The position numbers and the translations under genes were made by a program. Below, piece by piece: positions 26,886 through 39,800 of a stretch of DNA of 64,000 bases; positions within the stretch are counted from its first letter, which is position 1, and each line of letters begins with the position of its first letter. The notes beneath the pieces were generated by a model that searched no databases, had not been told where the DNA came from, and saw only the letters and a list, made by a program, of their open reading frames with translations. The stretch is taken from assembly GCF_040115645.1 (NCBI RefSeq), contig NC_089560.1, forward strand, positions 2,418,001-2,482,000, written 5' to 3'. This DNA is from Euwallacea fornicatus. Taxonomy: Eukaryota; Arthropoda; Insecta; Coleoptera; Curculionidae.

Positions 26886-29800
26886 CTAAAGTTGTTCAAC
26901 ATCCATTATTTTCCTCTCCTGCACAGCAAATTGGTCAATCACCGAAAAGACGTCTGTTCCGTTAATTGCTGAATCAACTTTTCGTTGACTGCTACAATAC
27001 TCGCTATTGTTCATATTCCCGTCAAGCATGTCGAATATTTCTCCTATATCTGTTTTCGGCAATTTTTCTTCAATATTGATCTTCGGCTTTTCTGGTTTGA
27101 CTCGACTGAATTTTCTCACAATCGTAGGGCTCTCAGGCTGACTGGATGAAACAATGTCATCTGATAAAGTAGATGATGACTGAGAAGGTGAATCATCTAC
27201 GATTTCCATGGCCTCTTCTACCCTACCTTTTTTTGGGCTTTTTTGCGGGCTAGGTGCAATCTGAAAGAACTAAAACTAAGCCCGAAAATAAACGCTCAAC
27301 GTTTTACCTTCTTCTTAGAAGCACTAGATTTAGAGATGCTGAAATAATGACTTAAAGTGGGCTGTTTTTTACTATCGAAGTACGACTGTTGAATGAACAA
27401 GTAAAGCTTATTTTCGTCCAAGCTTCTTGTGGCAAACTGGCATAAATAGCGCCACAATTGAACTAAAATACAAATTCTTTATATTCTTTCTTCAGAATGG
27501 AATATTTAGTTACCTATAGTAATTTGATTTTGACCTAAAAATAAGTGAAGATTATAAAAATTGTGCATCAATTCCTTGTCCCCAAAAGAAAAGTAAACCA
27601 AGTCTCTATTGCTGGCATTGCAAGCCATCAGCTGAATCAATGTCTTGAGTTGTTTGCTGCCCATAAATGCTCCACAACCCCAATTTCCGGTGGCAACAGG
27701 TGCCAAGTTCACAGTTTCTTTTGTGCTAAATCCTACGTAAGCCTGGATTGAGGAATGATTAAAATATAGATAATACTAGGATAAAGAACTATTATACTTT
27801 GTTTAACTCTCGCAACATTGAAGAGGGATGAAACTGATCTCTGGGTTTATTAAAGTGAGTAGCATCAATTACACATATTGTAATCCTTCTTCGGCCATAA
27901 GGGTCGAAAGGAGTGTTATCTTCATGGTCACCAGTCCATTCGAAAGAGTCGCCGTATCCAGTGTAATTATTGTAACGTTCAGCACCTAAATGGTGATCAT
28001 ATATTTCAAAATGTTCCTGCAGAATTTTTCTCCTACTTTGGAGTTAAGAAGTACCAAACAAAAAAACTTAATTTCAAAAGAAAATAAACAACTAAATCTC
28101 TATTGCAACAAATCTTTTTTTTTACCTGTAACAATCACAGCTTCTCCATTCCCTAGTTGTTCAACAAATAACCTACTAACAATTAATTCTGGACATATCA
28201 CAAATCTAATCTCCTCTTGAACACACCCGTAACGTAAGACACCTCCTCCAATATTTCTAAAATTATTGTGTTCATCACATAAACAATATACATCTTTCAG
28301 AAAAAATGTACTTATTAGCGAAATCAACTTGCAGGAATCCCAATCCGTTGTCCTCTATAGTTCCTTCACTAGTAATGTGCACTTTAGTATTGCCCAAATT
28401 ATTGTCTAAAGTATCCCATCTGGGCATACTACTGCGTGGTATTATTTTACGCTGAAATGTTACCAGCCCGAGAGGAACTAAGAAAAACATATTTGAGTTA
28501 AAAGTTACATATTTAAATATATTTCAAACATTAGAGGCAATATTTTTTTAGGTAGAGAGAGAAATGCTTTTTAATGATTGTCTATGACAATGGGTCTATT
28601 GTTGAGTTTCAGATAATCACCCAAAATCACACTTTTCTTTTTCAAACCTAAAAGCGTATTTTAATATTACAAAATATAAAATTCACTTACCATTTTGTGT
28701 TACTCTTCTAAAGTAATTACAAATGCTTTTTAATTTTTCACAAACACTCTGCTTTCTGTTTGGTATCCCAGATGCTGCAAATAAACTGAAGTATCCAAAT
28801 TTTAAATTTATCACAATAACTACTTCAAGACAGTTAATTCACAAATTAATTTCTTGGCCACTGTAGCTAGAAAATCCATCATTACTATGTGCTAATTATT
28901 CAACTAAAATGTTCCAAACAGTTTTTCCCATTTGAATTAACTTTTTTCCATGGACTATAAAGCCTGCTAATCTCTTTAGAATTCAGAGAAGCAGAAATCA
29001 ATTGACAAGCTTATTAGAAGATCAAAAAGTAATTCATTTCCACGTTTATGCAAACTTGTTTTTATTGAGTTCAGAATTGAAATTCTGAAAGCTTCTGAGA
29101 AATCTTTGTAATATTTTTATAGACATCAGTAATAACACCAATATAATTGATATTTGGTGATTTTTGGGAAATCTGAGGAGAATACTAAAAATATTAAGTT
29201 CCTGTGAACCTTAGAAAAGCAGAAATACTTAATGATTTTCCAAACATTTACTGAATGTTACCAAATGTTAATAACTATGATAGTTGCAATATGCAAGCTC
29301 TTGGATAAAGCATGTTTTAGACTGGAATGCCTCATTTTTAAGTTCAATAATACAAATTAATGAATGAATTCTATATACATATATATCAGTCTGCTAAATC
29401 TAACGCTATACATTAATCTAAACTAACCTGACAAAGTTCACACCTGGATAGGTTTTGGACATATTCTTCTTCCATGGAAAAGTACACAAAAATGAGTTGG
29501 CAAGAATACATGAAATTTGCTCTTGAGACATGCTTAAAGACCTGTTAAGGTCTCTTTTCAGCAGTGGGATTCCATTTGGAAATAGTTCTGGCAATTTTAA
29601 TGCCAATGTAATTATTTTAGGCAACAAACTATTGAAAAAATGTACTGATTGATCTGTTGCCATGTCCTTAAAATTATGGGGTGCATTAAAAAATGTTTAA
29701 GTTCTTTAAAGTGAATATATCAACCTCATTTAAGAAATAATGCAATGCCTCAAGTTTTGGTAATGCACTATTATATTTATTCAATGCATGTTCTAATTCA

Positions 29801-30226
29801 TCACTGGTTGTTATTGGCACTGATAATGCTTTATAAATTAACTTCCACCTTTCTTTAATTACATCTGAACCATTCTGAAATCATTAAAACAAATAATATT
29901 TTGGATATAATTAACCACTAAAAGCATCTAAAATTTACCTCAAGAACACAGAACAAATTCTTATCAGAATGGGGCATTCGAACATGATCCTCATCCCAAA
30001 GAAATGCATTTTTACTCTTGTGTGGTTTGGGCGGATTTTGCAAAGTTACAGGCAGTTCACAAAGGACAGAGTGGTACTTGGAAGGAAGTACTGCCCTTAC
30101 AGCAAACGACCAAGGACCTTTGCCCTTGCATATGTCTTCAATACTGGTGCCTTTCCAATTTATTGTTTCCGTTTCAGAGTCAACGTTGTGCAGTGCAATA
30201 TTAGGTTGAGTATTTGATTCTTCCAT
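26886..30226 (-). CDS. Parg: Poly(ADP-ribose) glycohydrolase
   Basis: Ten coding exons join in frame: 30226-29939, 29874-29725, 29666-29428, 28785-28691, 28477-28312, 28256-28126, 27985-27798, 27742-27514, 27462-27308 and 27260-26886. They encode 671 residues. PARG removes poly(ADP-ribose) chains after DNA damage signalling. The catalytic signature GGG-x7-QEE is intact (GGGVLRYGCVQEE, residues 316-328), preceded by GFLQVDFANK and followed by IRFVICPELIVSRLF. The conserved ATGNWGCGAFMGSKQLK and LVYFSFGDKELM also match. After the macrodomain fold comes an insect-specific tail of about 140 residues with the PCNA-binding-like motif QPTLSHYF (529-536), a basic patch SPQKSPKKGR and an acidic Ser-rich end. 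The N-terminus is short, and an upstream in-frame exon cannot be excluded because the frame stays open 5' of the ATG as far as 30286. Confidence 0.94.
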
Positions 30227-30909
30227 TTCAAAGGAATGAGTGTTCCTGTCACTGGGGAAAGGTATGGTAAGAGGGTCACTTTCATGAACTTAAAACCATG
30301 AATGAAATAAAAGACGTATTTTCTATGAGAAATAGTTTGTTTTAAAACAAAGTACCTCAATAAACTTTAAATTTTAAAATGGATCAAGGCAAAAACATAA
30401 ACGATAATACTATAACCACACATTCGATCAACTGTCACTCTCATCAGTTTAAAATACAAATATAATCATTTCAAAACCACAACTATAAATTTGGCAACGT
30501 TGCAATCCGTCTAATCATTTCTTATAATGTTTTTAATGTTTAAATATGAATTCCTAAAATGTGTAGTGCGAAAAGTATTTACAATACTAATTTTAACTGG
30601 TGCCGCTAAGTTTACGCATTGTAATACCTAAGTCCTGGATTAAAGCGATAACCAGGAGAAAAATACAAATACGTTATTATCAAATTAACCACAAAATTTC
30701 GTGAAATAAGGTAGATGACCGGATTTCGTTCACACTCTAAATTATTAGGTTATGTTACAAAATGTGTTATAAAACTGGAGTCTAAAAGGAACAGAAACAA
30801 GAAATTTATTTAGAGGAAATAGGAGACCGTCAATTATAAATAAACCAAATTTTGTGTAAATAATACACATAAATACAAAATTCACAACTGCCACTATATA
30901 GTCTTCTGT
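30227..30909. promoter_or_regulatory. Divergent promoter region between PARG and EEF1AKMT2
   Basis: A spacer of 683 bases between start codons in opposite directions. On the minus strand there is a possible non-coding PARG exon near 30365-30460, with donor GTACTTTG at 30354, spliced to the acceptor TTTTAAG at about 30287-30293. This is suggestive only. No TATA box is evident. Confidence 0.35.
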
Positions 30910-31542
30910 ATGAGAATGGATGAACTAAACAGTTCAGAATTAGGAACCCTAAAATATTGGGAAGAGCGTTACAATAATGAAATAAAGAACTTCAACGAAC
31001 ACGGAGATACTGGAGAAATTTGGTTTGGAGAAGATATAGTGGATCGATTAATTACTTGGATAACTACAAATATTAGCAAGTCACAAAGTATTGTAGACAT
31101 TGGGTGTGGGAATGGACATATTTTAGTGGAATTAGCACAAATGGGCTATAAAAATCTCACTGGGTTAGATTACTCAGAGAAAGGTATTAATTTAGCCACA
31201 GCTATAGCTCAGAGACAGGATTTTGATATAAAATTCCAAGTGTGTGATGCTCTTGAAGGACTTCCAGAGACTTATGAAGTGATCCATGATAAAGGTACAT
31301 ATGATGCCATCAGTTTAAGTGAAAATTCAAAAGAAAGCTGTGAAAAATATTTAAATAGTGTAGCTGAAGCTTTAGATAAAGGCTATTTTATTATAACATC
31401 ATGTAACTGGACTGAAAGTGAATTGGAAAAGAGGTTTCAGCAGACTTTTGTTTTGTATGAAACAGTTCCAACTCCTCAATTTAAATTTGGAGGCAAAGTT
31501 GGTAATGTTGTTTCCATTTGTGTTTTCAAGAAAAAATTTTGA
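30910..31542 (+). CDS. EEF1AKMT2: EEF1A lysine methyltransferase 2 (METTL10 family)
   Basis: An intronless gene of 210 residues. The seven-beta-strand methyltransferase fold is clear: LGTLKYWEERYNNEIKNF at the N-terminus, the AdoMet-binding motif VDIGCGNGHILVELA (residues 62-76), LTGLDYSEKGINLA for the acidic loop, and HDKGTYDAISLSEN where family members carry DKGTFDAISL. Human EEF1AKMT2 methylates a lysine of translation elongation factor eEF1A. The first Met is at 30910 and a second Met follows two codons later; either could start the protein. The gene is convergent with ZDHHC6, with stops only 106 bases apart. Confidence 0.94.
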   Translation: MRMDELNSSELGTLKYWEERYNNEIKNFNEHGDTGEIWFGEDIVDRLITWITTNISKSQSIVDIGCGNGHILVELAQMGYKNLTGLDYSEKGINLATAIAQRQDFDIKFQVCDALEGLPETYEVIHDKGTYDAISLSENSKESCEKYLNSVAEALDKGYFIITSCNWTESELEKRFQQTFVLYETVPTPQFKFGGKVGNVVSICVFKKKF

Positions 31543-31572
31543 TTGAAGTTAAATTAAAAGACTTATGTTGTC

Positions 31573-31592
31573 TTTATTTATAGATTAATAAA
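31573..31592. terminator. Interleaved poly(A) signals of EEF1AKMT2 and ZDHHC6
   Basis: TTTATT at 31573-31578 is AATAAA on the minus strand (ZDHHC6). AATAAA at 31587-31592 is on the plus strand (EEF1AKMT2). Each signal lies upstream of the other gene's cleavage zone, so the two mature transcripts should overlap at their ends. Confidence 0.5.
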
Positions 31593-31648
31593 TTATTAAA
31601 TTAAAATGTCATATAATTATATTAATGTAGTATAGAAAATAGTTTGAC

Positions 31649-33217
31649 TTAATTTACTTTTTTCTTACTATTTTCTGGAATAAAACCATTAGAATGGTCA
31701 GTAATTAATATGGCACAAGGTCGCGGAAACCATCCTCTTTGGCGTAGCACTGCAATTTGTTCTTGTGGCAGGTTTTCTTGAACTTTTTCACCAAACAACC
31801 AGTGTCTAAAAAAGTCTCTTTAAACCCCCTCTTAGTAAAGAAATATATGCACTAACTTTCTCCATCTAGTCACAACCACCATATCGTCAACATTTAACTT
31901 CAGTCTTGGTTCATTCGTACAGGGATAATTAGAGCAGACTCTGATCCCATGAACAATGGGAAACCAATAACCTGATGCAGGCTTAACGATCTTATAATTA
32001 CGCGATTTAAGTCGCTTCTCGCGTTTTTGCTCTATTTGTTCAATCTGAAAATGTTATTTAGTGAAATTTTAGTGAAACTACAAATTTCACATAATTATGT
32101 TTACAGTTAAAGTAAATTGATCACAGCCATCTCTAACTGGCCAATTAATCCCATTTCCAACAGGCTGACCGCTGAGTGTTAGAACTTGCAGAATGTTTTT
32201 CCACTTCCCTAAATTGTAGGGATAAATAAACTTCTCATTTGTGTTCATTCTACGGTGATTAGCTTTCTCAAGGATCCAGTCTTCTATCCCAGTTCTATTT
32301 CCTAGTATTGAACTTATCTATGAGAACATTATGTGCTTATTTAGCAGTTTTATTTTTTAATTGATTTCTAACTTACTTGCACTATTAAGAGCATTCCAAC
32401 AGCAACAACAACCCCAATAGCAAAACCTAATGACAGTACTGTAGTAATCATTCCTGCAAGTCCTAAATGAACTATGGGCACATTTGAAATTTGGTAATAT
32501 AAATAATTTTTTCTATACAAAGCCCTAAGGAGAATTTGGTCTAAGTTACTGTTGTTTATGGATATATAAATTTTGTTTACCTGTAAAGAGAACATCCCAA
32601 AACAATACTGGCATGGAAGCATCCTAAAGTGGCAAATAACAAAAAGTAAGTAAAATGGGCATGGTTGCCCCAGCCCACGCAATTATTGATCCAAGGACAA
32701 TGATGATCCATCTTTTGAACACACCTTCCACCTAATACATTTTTTCTTTGAAGACTTAAAACAACAAAACCTCATTTCTAACTCATCTTACATTTTCTGC
32801 AATGATGAGATCTAGGAGCTTTATAGCCCTGACAAACACCACAATGTTGTAAATACTGGCAATCATTAGAATCTTTCTGAAATTTAATTTTAGTTAATTG
32901 TAGTAAGTTGTCTGTTTAAATTTTTTTATTACCGGCATCCACCTTAAAGGTAAGTATCCTGGCCCATGGAACATAGCTGATAATAAATTAAATAAAGTTA
33001 AACCTGACAGACTCATGAAGCAAAGTGTGTTCAAAAAACCACTAAGTGTAGTTGATGGCCACCACATTCCACTGCAGTGTATGGTGGAGCCAGTAACCAA
33101 TTTTACTATCCCTGTTAAATTTTTTGGTTAAAGTTTCAGAATGGTTACACAGGAAAGCTTACCTATGGCTGTTAGGGGTCCCCAATGACAAACTCGTTTA
33201 AAAATTCCCAAAGACAT
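31649..33217 (-). CDS. ZDHHC6: Palmitoyltransferase ZDHHC6
   Basis: Eight coding exons join in frame: 33217-33163, 33111-32933, 32876-32792, 32731-32581, 32524-32377, 32317-32105, 32044-31857 and 31805-31649. They give 391 residues (human 413). ZDHHC6 is an endoplasmic-reticulum protein S-acyltransferase. The Cys-rich domain runs through HCGVCQGYKAPRSHHCRKC and ends in the catalytic DHHC at residues 115-118 (VQKMDHHCPWINNCVGWGN). Membrane segments flank it: FLNTLCFMSLSGLTLFNLL before, and two after, including VLSLGFAIGVVVAVGMLLI. The C-terminus keeps the SH3-like region typical of ZDHHC6 (DDMVVVTRWRKHWLFGEKV ... RGWFPRPC). Several introns are only about 50-60 bases. The gene diverges from Cep135, with 660 bases between starts. 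Confidence 0.93.
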
Positions 33218-33877
33218 TGCAGGTGCTATATTGCTGTATTACAGGTTTTTCTGAGATAAATGTCTATTAACTAACTACATTGCTAGAAAATGTGGGGAAT
33301 TTCTAGTGAACAAATTTTTCATTAATACATTTTAGAATCTTCTTTAACTCGATAGAATTCCAAAATCTTAATTAGTGGCCGAAAAGTCAAGCGAAATGAA
33401 GAGTTTTAATGACACGGACACTGATTATCATCTGATTTGAATTGTGGTCAGGTTCAGGAACTATGCACTTGGAGGAGTGTTACGTCCTTGAATAAAGTGG
33501 TGCGTTCACGTGAACGCGTGCATTCGTGTAATTTTTAATGTTAAAGTCTAGCATTTCTATGTAGCGTTATATTTAGTAGTCATTTAAATAGATAAATAAA
33601 CAATCATTCTAGTGGCATTGTTTTTCTACCTTACCTTTGTGAGTCATTCGTTAGTAGTCTTTGAACCTATTCGGAATCAAGAATCCCAATCGGATTCATC
33701 TTTATCAGCTGATGTTCAACCAATTGGATCAAGTGGCTATCATCCGAAACGAATCTGATTGGTTGAAAATCCGCTAATAAGGATCATTCTAATTGTTTGG
33801 GTTAAGTTTTGTTATTATTGTTAGTTGTACATAAAGTTTAGTAGTTGTTAGTTATTTAAGCTGAAGGTTTTGCAATA
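33218..33877. promoter_or_regulatory. Divergent promoter region between ZDHHC6 and Cep135
   Basis: A 660-base spacer between head-to-head start codons. It contains an imperfect inverted repeat with arms at 33689-33726 and 33758-33795 (29 of 38 positions pair by eye) and a loop of about 31 bases. The arms include CCAAT / ATTGG, a possible CCAAT-box pair. No TATA box is evident. Confidence 0.4.
33689..33795. repeat. Imperfect inverted repeat in the ZDHHC6/Cep135 promoter
   Basis: The left arm contains CAACCAATTGG and the right arm contains CTGATTGGTTG in reverse orientation; pairing extends over about 38 bases with 9 mismatches. It could be a small palindromic mobile-element remnant or paired CCAAT-type sites. 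Confidence 0.5.
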
Positions 33878-36800
33878 ATGGAGAACAGGTTCAAGCAAAT
33901 GCGGGAAGAACTAGACTCTTTAGGATATTTTCAGAAGTTGGTACCAGAATCTATGCCCCTTGTACAGAAATTACTGCTTGATTTGTACAAAACAAGTGAA
34001 AATCTTCAAAAGTACATGAAAATATCTCAGTGTGCTTTGGAGGTAAGTTGAGAACTGAAAAATGTCAATTTGACAATTCTAAGAGTTTGTTTTGTTATTA
34101 TTTTTGTATTTATCATTTTGTGTTTCGTTTTACTGAGTTTGGTAGGTTTAACCCATAATGCTTTAGAATATAAGGTTACTCAAACATTTTCCTTTCTACA
34201 TACATAGGTCAGTAAATAGGTGAAGTATGTAGGTATAAGAAGAGCTCAACATAGATACAGGGATAAACAGTGGGATACAGTAGTTGAGGGGTTCCCATTA
34301 AGTTTAAGTATACACATTATGCTAGAAGTTTTGGATCTCCTTTTTATATTAAGAATGAGAAGAAATAGTCTATATTAAAGTTGTGTGGTATTTAATTTGC
34401 AAGTGATAGTCGAAGGATAAATCCCTCAATATAAAAATAAATTATATGATTTGACACTATATGCAATATTTAGCTGTTATGTACCAATCTCTATACCCAA
34501 TGATAATGTAAAAAATTCTGTAGGATTTTTTTAACACCACATGCATATCTTTGACTTATGAAAGTGTAGAAGGTTTTTAGCAATATTCTACCTAATATAG
34601 TGTTTACATCTGCATTCATGCTATGGAGTGTTAGACAATGAATGTTACATATGCTAATGTTATAGGAGAGAGATTTATTGGAATCAGGGGTAGAGCCATA
34701 CAAGTGTGATAATGCCAGGCTTATAAAGGAATGCAATGAATTACATCAAGCCTTTATTCATTTTAAGGAACAACATGAGAAAAATCAAAAAGGTATGCTC
34801 AAAGTGAAACAGTGGTAAATAATTGTTAAAATCCCATGTTCTATTTTGAATAATGTGGACTTAAAGCATTTCTTACAATATTTGACATAAATAAAGATGT
34901 ACTAAGCTCTTTTTCTTTATTTTTATGTGCTTTAGATTTGAGACATCAAATAGTTGTGCTTCAAGACAAATTAGATAATTGCTACTCTGAAAAAACCAAA
35001 TTAATAAACCACATTCAAGATTTAGAAAAGGCAAAAGTTCAAAAAGGTAACTAAATACTTTTATTAGTTTGAAAATGTGTGACAAAATTGTTATTAAATT
35101 TCTATATTTTTTATTAAAAAGGACCCAAAGTCGGTAAAGCAAAAAATGACATTTCAAGCAATAAAGGGCCTCACAAAGGGCCTTTACTAACAAAAAGTTG
35201 TTCACCAGCAGAAGAGAAAGTGAAAGATTTAGAAGAGAAACATTTAAGATTAACACAAGAAAATACATACCTGAAGAATCAGGTTAGTCAGTTATAATAA
35301 ACTATTATCCAATATCCATCTTGACCTTCATTTGCTCTATGGTGCTAATGCAAAGTTGAGCTAAGGAATAAAAAAATAGTAGGCATGTAAGTTGTTTAAG
35401 TGCTTAATTCTAACGTCTTAGGTCGAAACGCGAGATAAGGAAGTAGAAAGGTTACATTTATTGCTAGAGGGTGGGCGGCCTTACGAAGCTGTAACCAAAG
35501 ATTGCTGCTACAAAAACATAGACAATCAGATGACTTCTTTGCAAGACGAAATTACCCGTTTAAACGCGGAAAGAAACAATTTACAAGCCCAGCTAAAAGG
35601 TAGGTACCTTAGATTAAGTTTATTATTTCATATTTATATTTCTAATTTCAACGTTTTTTTCTTATTTTTGGCATGTTTACAGAGGCTGTGGCTAAGCAGC
35701 ATGAAGCCATGAGACGTGCTCTTCATTTGGTTGAGAGAAATCGGCAATTGGAAAAAGAAATGAAAAATGTAGACGAAATTGCTCTTGCTGTTGAAGCTGA
35801 ATGTAAGAGTACGGTTCGAGGGAATTCCGAGAAAGTAATTAGGTAAGACATTTCATCATTTCCATATTATAAAAGATACATAATAAATTGGTATGTTTAG
35901 AATTTTTTGCTGTATTGATTTTAGTTTTCAGATATGTACCCCATTTATTATGTTTCAGATTACAAGATCGAATAAATGAGTCACTTATACTCATTCAAAA
36001 TTTAGAACGGGACAAACGAAAACTCGCAGCTGATTTAGATAGCGTTATGTTGGAAAAGAGCCATTTAGAAGGGCAATTACAGAGTGAACAGGACGCTAAT
36101 AAAAAACTTACTGATAGGATTAATTGTTTGGTGATAATCGGTACGCATTACTGATAATGTTTGTTAAAATCCAGTGTACTATTAAGGAAAATTGAATGAT
36201 ACCTGAAAGCCTTAGTGCAAAAAATTTCCCTGCTTTTATTCTGTTAGTATATTGTTTATTCATGTTTTAATTTTAAAAATTTGTTGATTGGTTATAATTT
36301 ACGTTCTAAACTAATATCATCAATTATTTAATAGTTAGAATTTTCGCCTTTTAGAAAATGATCTAAACCTCGAAATTGATCGGCTAACACAATTAAATGC
36401 AAAACAGAAAAGGAATATCATGGAATTAGAATCTCGTAAAACTGGGACTTTTCATCGAGAAGATTTGTGTGAAAGAGTGGTAAGTTATTACATTATTTAT
36501 TCAAGTTTTCCCAATAAAAAGTACCTTTTTAATATAAATAAGTCTGTTTTTAAAGAATATGAAGACAACGAAGCGATCATTGGGAGATACTATGGAAGAT
36601 GATGTGCTGAACAAGAAAGGTGGCATTGAATTGACCAATTTGAAGAGTGGGCATAAGAAGGATTGCAAAAAATCTTCTGTGAGTAAATCACCAACCAAAA
36701 ACCCTTCGGTGCAGGACAAAAATGAAGGATCCACTTACCAACCGGAAACGGGACCGAAATGTTGTTGCGAATCGGGTAATTGCATCAAAAATTTACGGGA

Positions 36801-39800
36801 CTTATTGGATAGAGAAGTAGAATTTAGACAAGTTCATGTAAGTGCTTCTATAATAATGTTACAGATTTAATTAATTTTTATTTTGTTTTAAGTTTATTCC
36901 TTTTTTTAATAGCTTTTGTCCCTTATAGGCGAAACAATCCGTAGAAGATTTGCGACAAGAAAAGGAATATTACATGAAAGAATACCAGCGCCTCATGGAG
37001 CAAATGAGGAACGTTCCCCGTTTTGAAACTTCAGGCAATGTAAGCTTTGTGTGCAGTAATAGCTTTAATCGAATATCGAATTTATACAAATTTCATTTTT
37101 ATATTACACTTCTAGGAAATTATGCAATTGAAACAACAATTAAATGATAAAGAACATCAAATTAATCAATTAGAAGAAAACCTAAGAAGATTCAAAATTA
37201 GGAATTCTGAATATATAATTAATGGTATTCAGCTGCCGGACTCTCAGAGATCGGTTTGTAGTAATGTAAGTATTGTTCTTTCCCGAGAAAATACAATAAC
37301 TCGATTTTTTTTATCTCACAGATAAATTGCAAGAACAAGGAGAGGGAACTGGAAGTTAAGTCTAAGGAGTTAAATAATTTAGAAATTGAAAATAACTCAC
37401 TCAAAACGAAACTACAGGTTTGCATATTTTATAATCAAAGTTATTGTTTTTTTTTTTCATTTTTGATTATTTAGGCGATTAACGAATCCACAGTCTTTAA
37501 TGAAGAAAGAATTAAGAGAGCCTTCAAGGAGATGCAGGAGCACATACAAAAACTAGAAGATGAGAGAAGGGATTTGGTTAAGGCTGACTTAACGCAGCGT
37601 TCGAATATTTCTGAACTGGAAAACCATTATAGGAGCGTTAAGGATCAACATAAACAGACTCAAATGGAATTAAACAATTTAAGAGCCAACTACAATCAAT
37701 TGAAGTAAGTATTGTTCCGGTAAAAATATTTCTGTTTCCTTCTTGCCTTTCTCAAAACTTAATATCAATATTTCTTCATAGATTACTACAAGAGCAGAAT
37801 GATAGAGCTTTGACGGAAGCTCAAGCCCACGTGTTGCGTGCTGAGACTGATCTAGCGGGCTATAAATCAAAAATAAAGGAGTCGAGCAATGATACATTAC
37901 TCCAGGATAGAGAGATCGCAAGATTGACGTCAGATATTCAAATTATGAAAAACCAATTAATAAGATTGGATAAGGAGAAAGACAGCCTGGCGGTGAGCAA
38001 TTTTATTGTACTTACGCTTCATGCAAACGATCTATAAACAAACTTTGCCATATTTCGGAATTTTGCTCTTTATATAAAGTTACTCTTAAAATGATATATA
38101 GCAATGATATGTGGCAATCATGGTTCTGGTTTTACAGCTTTTACACAACCTGTTTATGAAAGTAGCACTTCAGTATAACAATTGGTTTTTATAAGAAAAA
38201 ATGCTTGCTTATGATAACATAATTTTTTTCCATGTTTTTTCAGAATAATTTGGATGAAAAAACTGAAAAAATCGCCTCTCTCGAGGACGACCTTGGTGAA
38301 AAAACAAAGTTAATTGCCCGATTAGAGACCGAACTTAAAGACCTGAATAGAAAACTAAGGTAAATTTTGTACCACTTTCAACTATCTTCTAACCCATTTT
38401 ATAGCTTTTTTCAGTTTGCAGTGGATACGATGGTTAGTATTTTTTATTTAATGCAGGAAACGAAGTGGTTTTATATAAATTTTATTTAATAATATCAAAA
38501 CAATCACAGCATCACATCATTACTCACACATTTGTCTCAATCATCTCAGTTTTACCGAAAGTCCTATTCAAAAATTCAGCTAATACAGCCGTTTGGGGTA
38601 AACACTCCTTTAACAATTCATTTCCGACAGTCTTTAGTCTTTGAATATTGCCAGGAATGCATTCGCAAACTCCTTCGTCTTTGTCCTCTTCCGTTAGCAA
38701 CTCTTTTCCTTCTCTAGCGGGAGAAAGCCACTCACCTTTCGAACAAGGTCCTTGCGAGTATAACTTAAAGCATTTTTCTCCGTATCTAATCAGCCCTTTA
38801 GTTCTGTCACACTCCAGTCTTCCTACATCCGGACAATTTTTAGTAGGACATGCGCATACTCCGTTGTACGAAATCCCGTCCACCGAAGGCCGAGTTTCGA
38901 AGTCGAAAATCACGACTTTTCCTTTTTCACAAGGGCCACGACTGCCAATTTTGTAGCAAAAAGCGTTTCCGGGGAAATACAGGTCTCCACGACGACAAGG
39001 GAGAGGAATGCATGTGGTGGAATTAACAAGAATTTGGTTCCATTCACAAGGGCCTCGTGTAAATGGTCGATGGCACGCGTCGTTGTTTCGATAGCGAATG
39101 TTGCCTGGACGGCACATGCAACCTCCGCTATTAGTTTTGGGAAGGACCGTAAACATTTCGCCTCTCGAGCAAGGTCCAATGGTGCCTAAAACAGTTCAAA
39201 ATAAAGAAACTCCTCTTCTAAATATTATTTCTTTAGTTCTTACCTAATTCGTAGCATCTTTGTGATTCTCGGTGGAAATGGGGAAGAAAGTTCCAACAAC
39301 CACAAGTTTGATCGGGCAAAAATAAATGACCTCGTTCTCTGCAATACCCTGTAGTGAAATGCTGATAACATTTATCATCTGCTGCCCGGAATTGCTTCAT
39401 TTCCTTCAATTTATTGCAAGCACACGTGGAAATTCCATTGTCGTCCACTGTCAAAAGCTGCCCTTTAGGGCAGGGTCCACGGGTTAATTTTTGAAAACAT
39501 TTTCCGCTTCGAACCCAATAAATTGCATTTGTGTTGGAGCATTCAGGGATTTCCTTGCAGGTCCCAATTTGTTCGTTTGATCTGCGATAAAGTAATAATG
39601 GAGCTGATATTAAAAAACGATCACCAATTCGCTTACGTGGTTACGTTATTTTTATACACATTCTTGGGGGCGAAATAGGAACCAATATCACATGGTCCAA
39701 GATTAAACAGGGGGTAACATTTGCCGTCTGTGTCAGAAAGCGCTTGTTTGGGGGGGCATCTGCATTCTGCGTATAATTCGTTTCCTCCTTTGCTTTTTGC

